Positions 63,209-64,000 of a stretch of DNA of 64,000 nucleotides are shown in pieces. This DNA is from Bacteroidales bacterium. GTDB lineage: Bacteria; Bacteroidota; Bacteroidia; Bacteroidales; UBA3824. The notes beneath the pieces are model-generated. The model was given only the letters and a program-made list of their open reading frames with translations. It was not told the origin of the DNA and did not search any database. A program made the position numbers and the translations under genes. Location: positions 1-64,000 of the forward strand of contig JAEERW010000015.1 in the NCBI GenBank assembly GCA_016286055.1, written 5' to 3'. Within the stretch, counting starts at the first letter, position 1; the number at the start of each line of letters is the position of its first letter.

Positions 63209-63221
63209 GATTTTAACCCTT

Positions 63222-64000
63222 TTATTCCACATTGAAACTTACCGTTGCGGGTTTTAAGCCGCTGCCTTTTACGGTGAGGGTGGCTGTGCCTTTGTGTAAT
63301 GCTGATTTGGCTTCAACCACTACCACCAATTTACCGTGGAATACCTTCATTGTGGGATTAGTGAAGGTTTCGATAGATGTGGCATCGCCGTTGCAGGCCG
63401 AATTGAATTTTGCCGAGCCGTTAACACTGAATGTCAGTTGGTTGGCTGCGTCGGGACAAAGGTTGCCGTCTTTATCCACCACCGAAACTGTAACAAAACT
63501 CAAATCGGGCGAATCGGTAAAGTAACCATCAGTTATCGGAGTGGCTTTCAACACTTTGCGGTCGGGTTCAAGAACTATGTGGTGAGGTTTTCCGGCGGTT
63601 TTTACAATTTTTTCCTCAGCCTTGTTGCCATTTTTGTCGTATGCCACAATTTTGATTTCGCCGGGTTCGTATTTCACATCCATCCATCGCATACGGTAGC
63701 GGTCGAGACGGTTTTTGCCGTTTTTAGGATTAGGATTGGCAAACTTTGTGGTGCCGCCCCAAGGCATTGGCATCTCTTCCAAGTCGTTTTTGTAATCATC
63801 GAGCGAAACATCAATGTGGCGTTTTCTGCCCTGCGATTTGCCGTTTACAAACAACTCTGCCTCGGGATATGTGGTGTAACAGAAAACAGGCGTAGTTTGT
63901 CCCTCGCGACCCGGAAATGTCCAATGAGGTAGCACGTGGAGGGTATTTTTTTCGGGAGCCCAATGCACTTTGTAGAGGTAAGCACGGTCTTTGGGAAGTC
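63222..64000 (-). CDS. Glycoside hydrolase family 2 protein, C-terminal part (beta-galactosidase-like), partial
   Basis: The frame is open to the right edge, so the 5' part with the catalytic domain is missing. The last 259 residues hold a DUF4982-type segment (FCYTTYPEAELFVNGKSQGRK; VKYEPGEIKIVAYDKNGNKAEE) and a C-terminal beta domain (LSFVTVSVVDKDGNLCPDAAN). This order is typical of large GH2 enzymes of Bacteroidota that cut beta-galactosides or related sugars, usually outside the cytoplasm. The substrate cannot be judged without the rest. The apparent start at 63968 is only an internal GTG. Confidence 0.82.
   Translation of the reverse strand, partial: LPKDRAYLYKVHWAPEKNTLHVLPHWTFPGREGQTTPVFCYTTYPEAELFVNGKSQGRKRHIDVSLDDYKNDLEEMPMPWGGTTKFANPNPKNGKNRLDRYRMRWMDVKYEPGEIKIVAYDKNGNKAEEKIVKTAGKPHHIVLEPDRKVLKATPITDGYFTDSPDLSFVTVSVVDKDGNLCPDAANQLTFSVNGSAKFNSACNGDATSIETFTNPTMKVFHGKLVVVVEAKSALHKGTATLTVKGSGLKPATVSFNVE

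Overview
The window looks like chromosome from an anaerobic member of the Bacteroidota, most likely Bacteroidales. The sequence shows repeated promoters of the Bacteroidota type (TTTG, 19-21 bases, TAnnTTTG), and almost no Shine-Dalgarno sites. It encodes ferredoxin-linked enzymes (KorAB, NfnAB), the oxygen-sensitive pyruvate formate-lyase pair, a BspA-like surface protein with a type IX secretion tail, and a GldM-like secreted protein. I cannot name a genus from this.

Layout. 1-5.8 kb: a restriction-modification pair (HsdS-like specificity subunit cut by the left edge, and a nuclease-methylase fusion) divergent from an AAA ATPase with a C-terminal PD-(D/E)XK nuclease. 5.9-8.7 kb: korA-korB. 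8.7-15 kb: an AT-rich accessory island with a 33-bp tandem palindrome, a transglutaminase-like protein, an orphan 260-aa protein, a beta-flower/TPR secreted pair, a large structured element with two inverted copies of one motif, and hipBA. 15-25.5 kb: an unknown 277-aa protein, a methyltransferase-like protein, a HAD phosphatase, pheT-nfnA-nfnB, nadE and a PAS membrane protein. 25.7-27.5 kb: rpsF-rpsR-rplI followed by a PBECR-like toxin gene and an opposing small RNA. 27.7-37.7 kb: a + strand run of sugar-phosphate enzymes and peptidases (phosphohexomutase, S9 peptidase, exonuclease-galactokinase fusion, phosphomannomutase, M16 protease). 37.7-48 kb: small lipoproteins, TlpA-like thioredoxin, antiporter, methyltransferases, purA, trmO and pflA. 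48-52.5 kb: a membrane TIR protein lying between pflA and pflB. 52.6-58.1 kb: tRNA-Ala(GGC), a BspA-like protein with a G9 tract, rny, 6S RNA, zapA and a ZapB-like gene. 58.1-64 kb: a receiver-HATPase regulator, dnaE and the 3' part of a GH2 glycosidase cut by the right edge.

How the genes fit together. KorAB and NfnAB join 2-oxoacid oxidation to ferredoxin and pyridine nucleotides, and PflAB handles pyruvate without oxygen. Most of the rest is core growth machinery (ribosomal proteins, PheT, PurA, NadE, DnaE, RNase Y, 6S RNA, cell-division accessory proteins). Mixed in are accessory conflict genes: R-M, HipBA, PBECR-like toxin and TIR.

Most worth following up: the TIR-transmembrane-triple-beta-domain protein inside the pfl locus, the inverted structured element at 13.2-13.5 kb, the toxin/opposing RNA pair at 27 kb, the exonuclease-galactokinase fusion, the G9 tract in the BspA-like gene, and two enzymes that have lost a key residue (NadE amidase Cys to Gly, receiver Asp to Asn). 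All family names come from reading motifs by eye; no database search was run.
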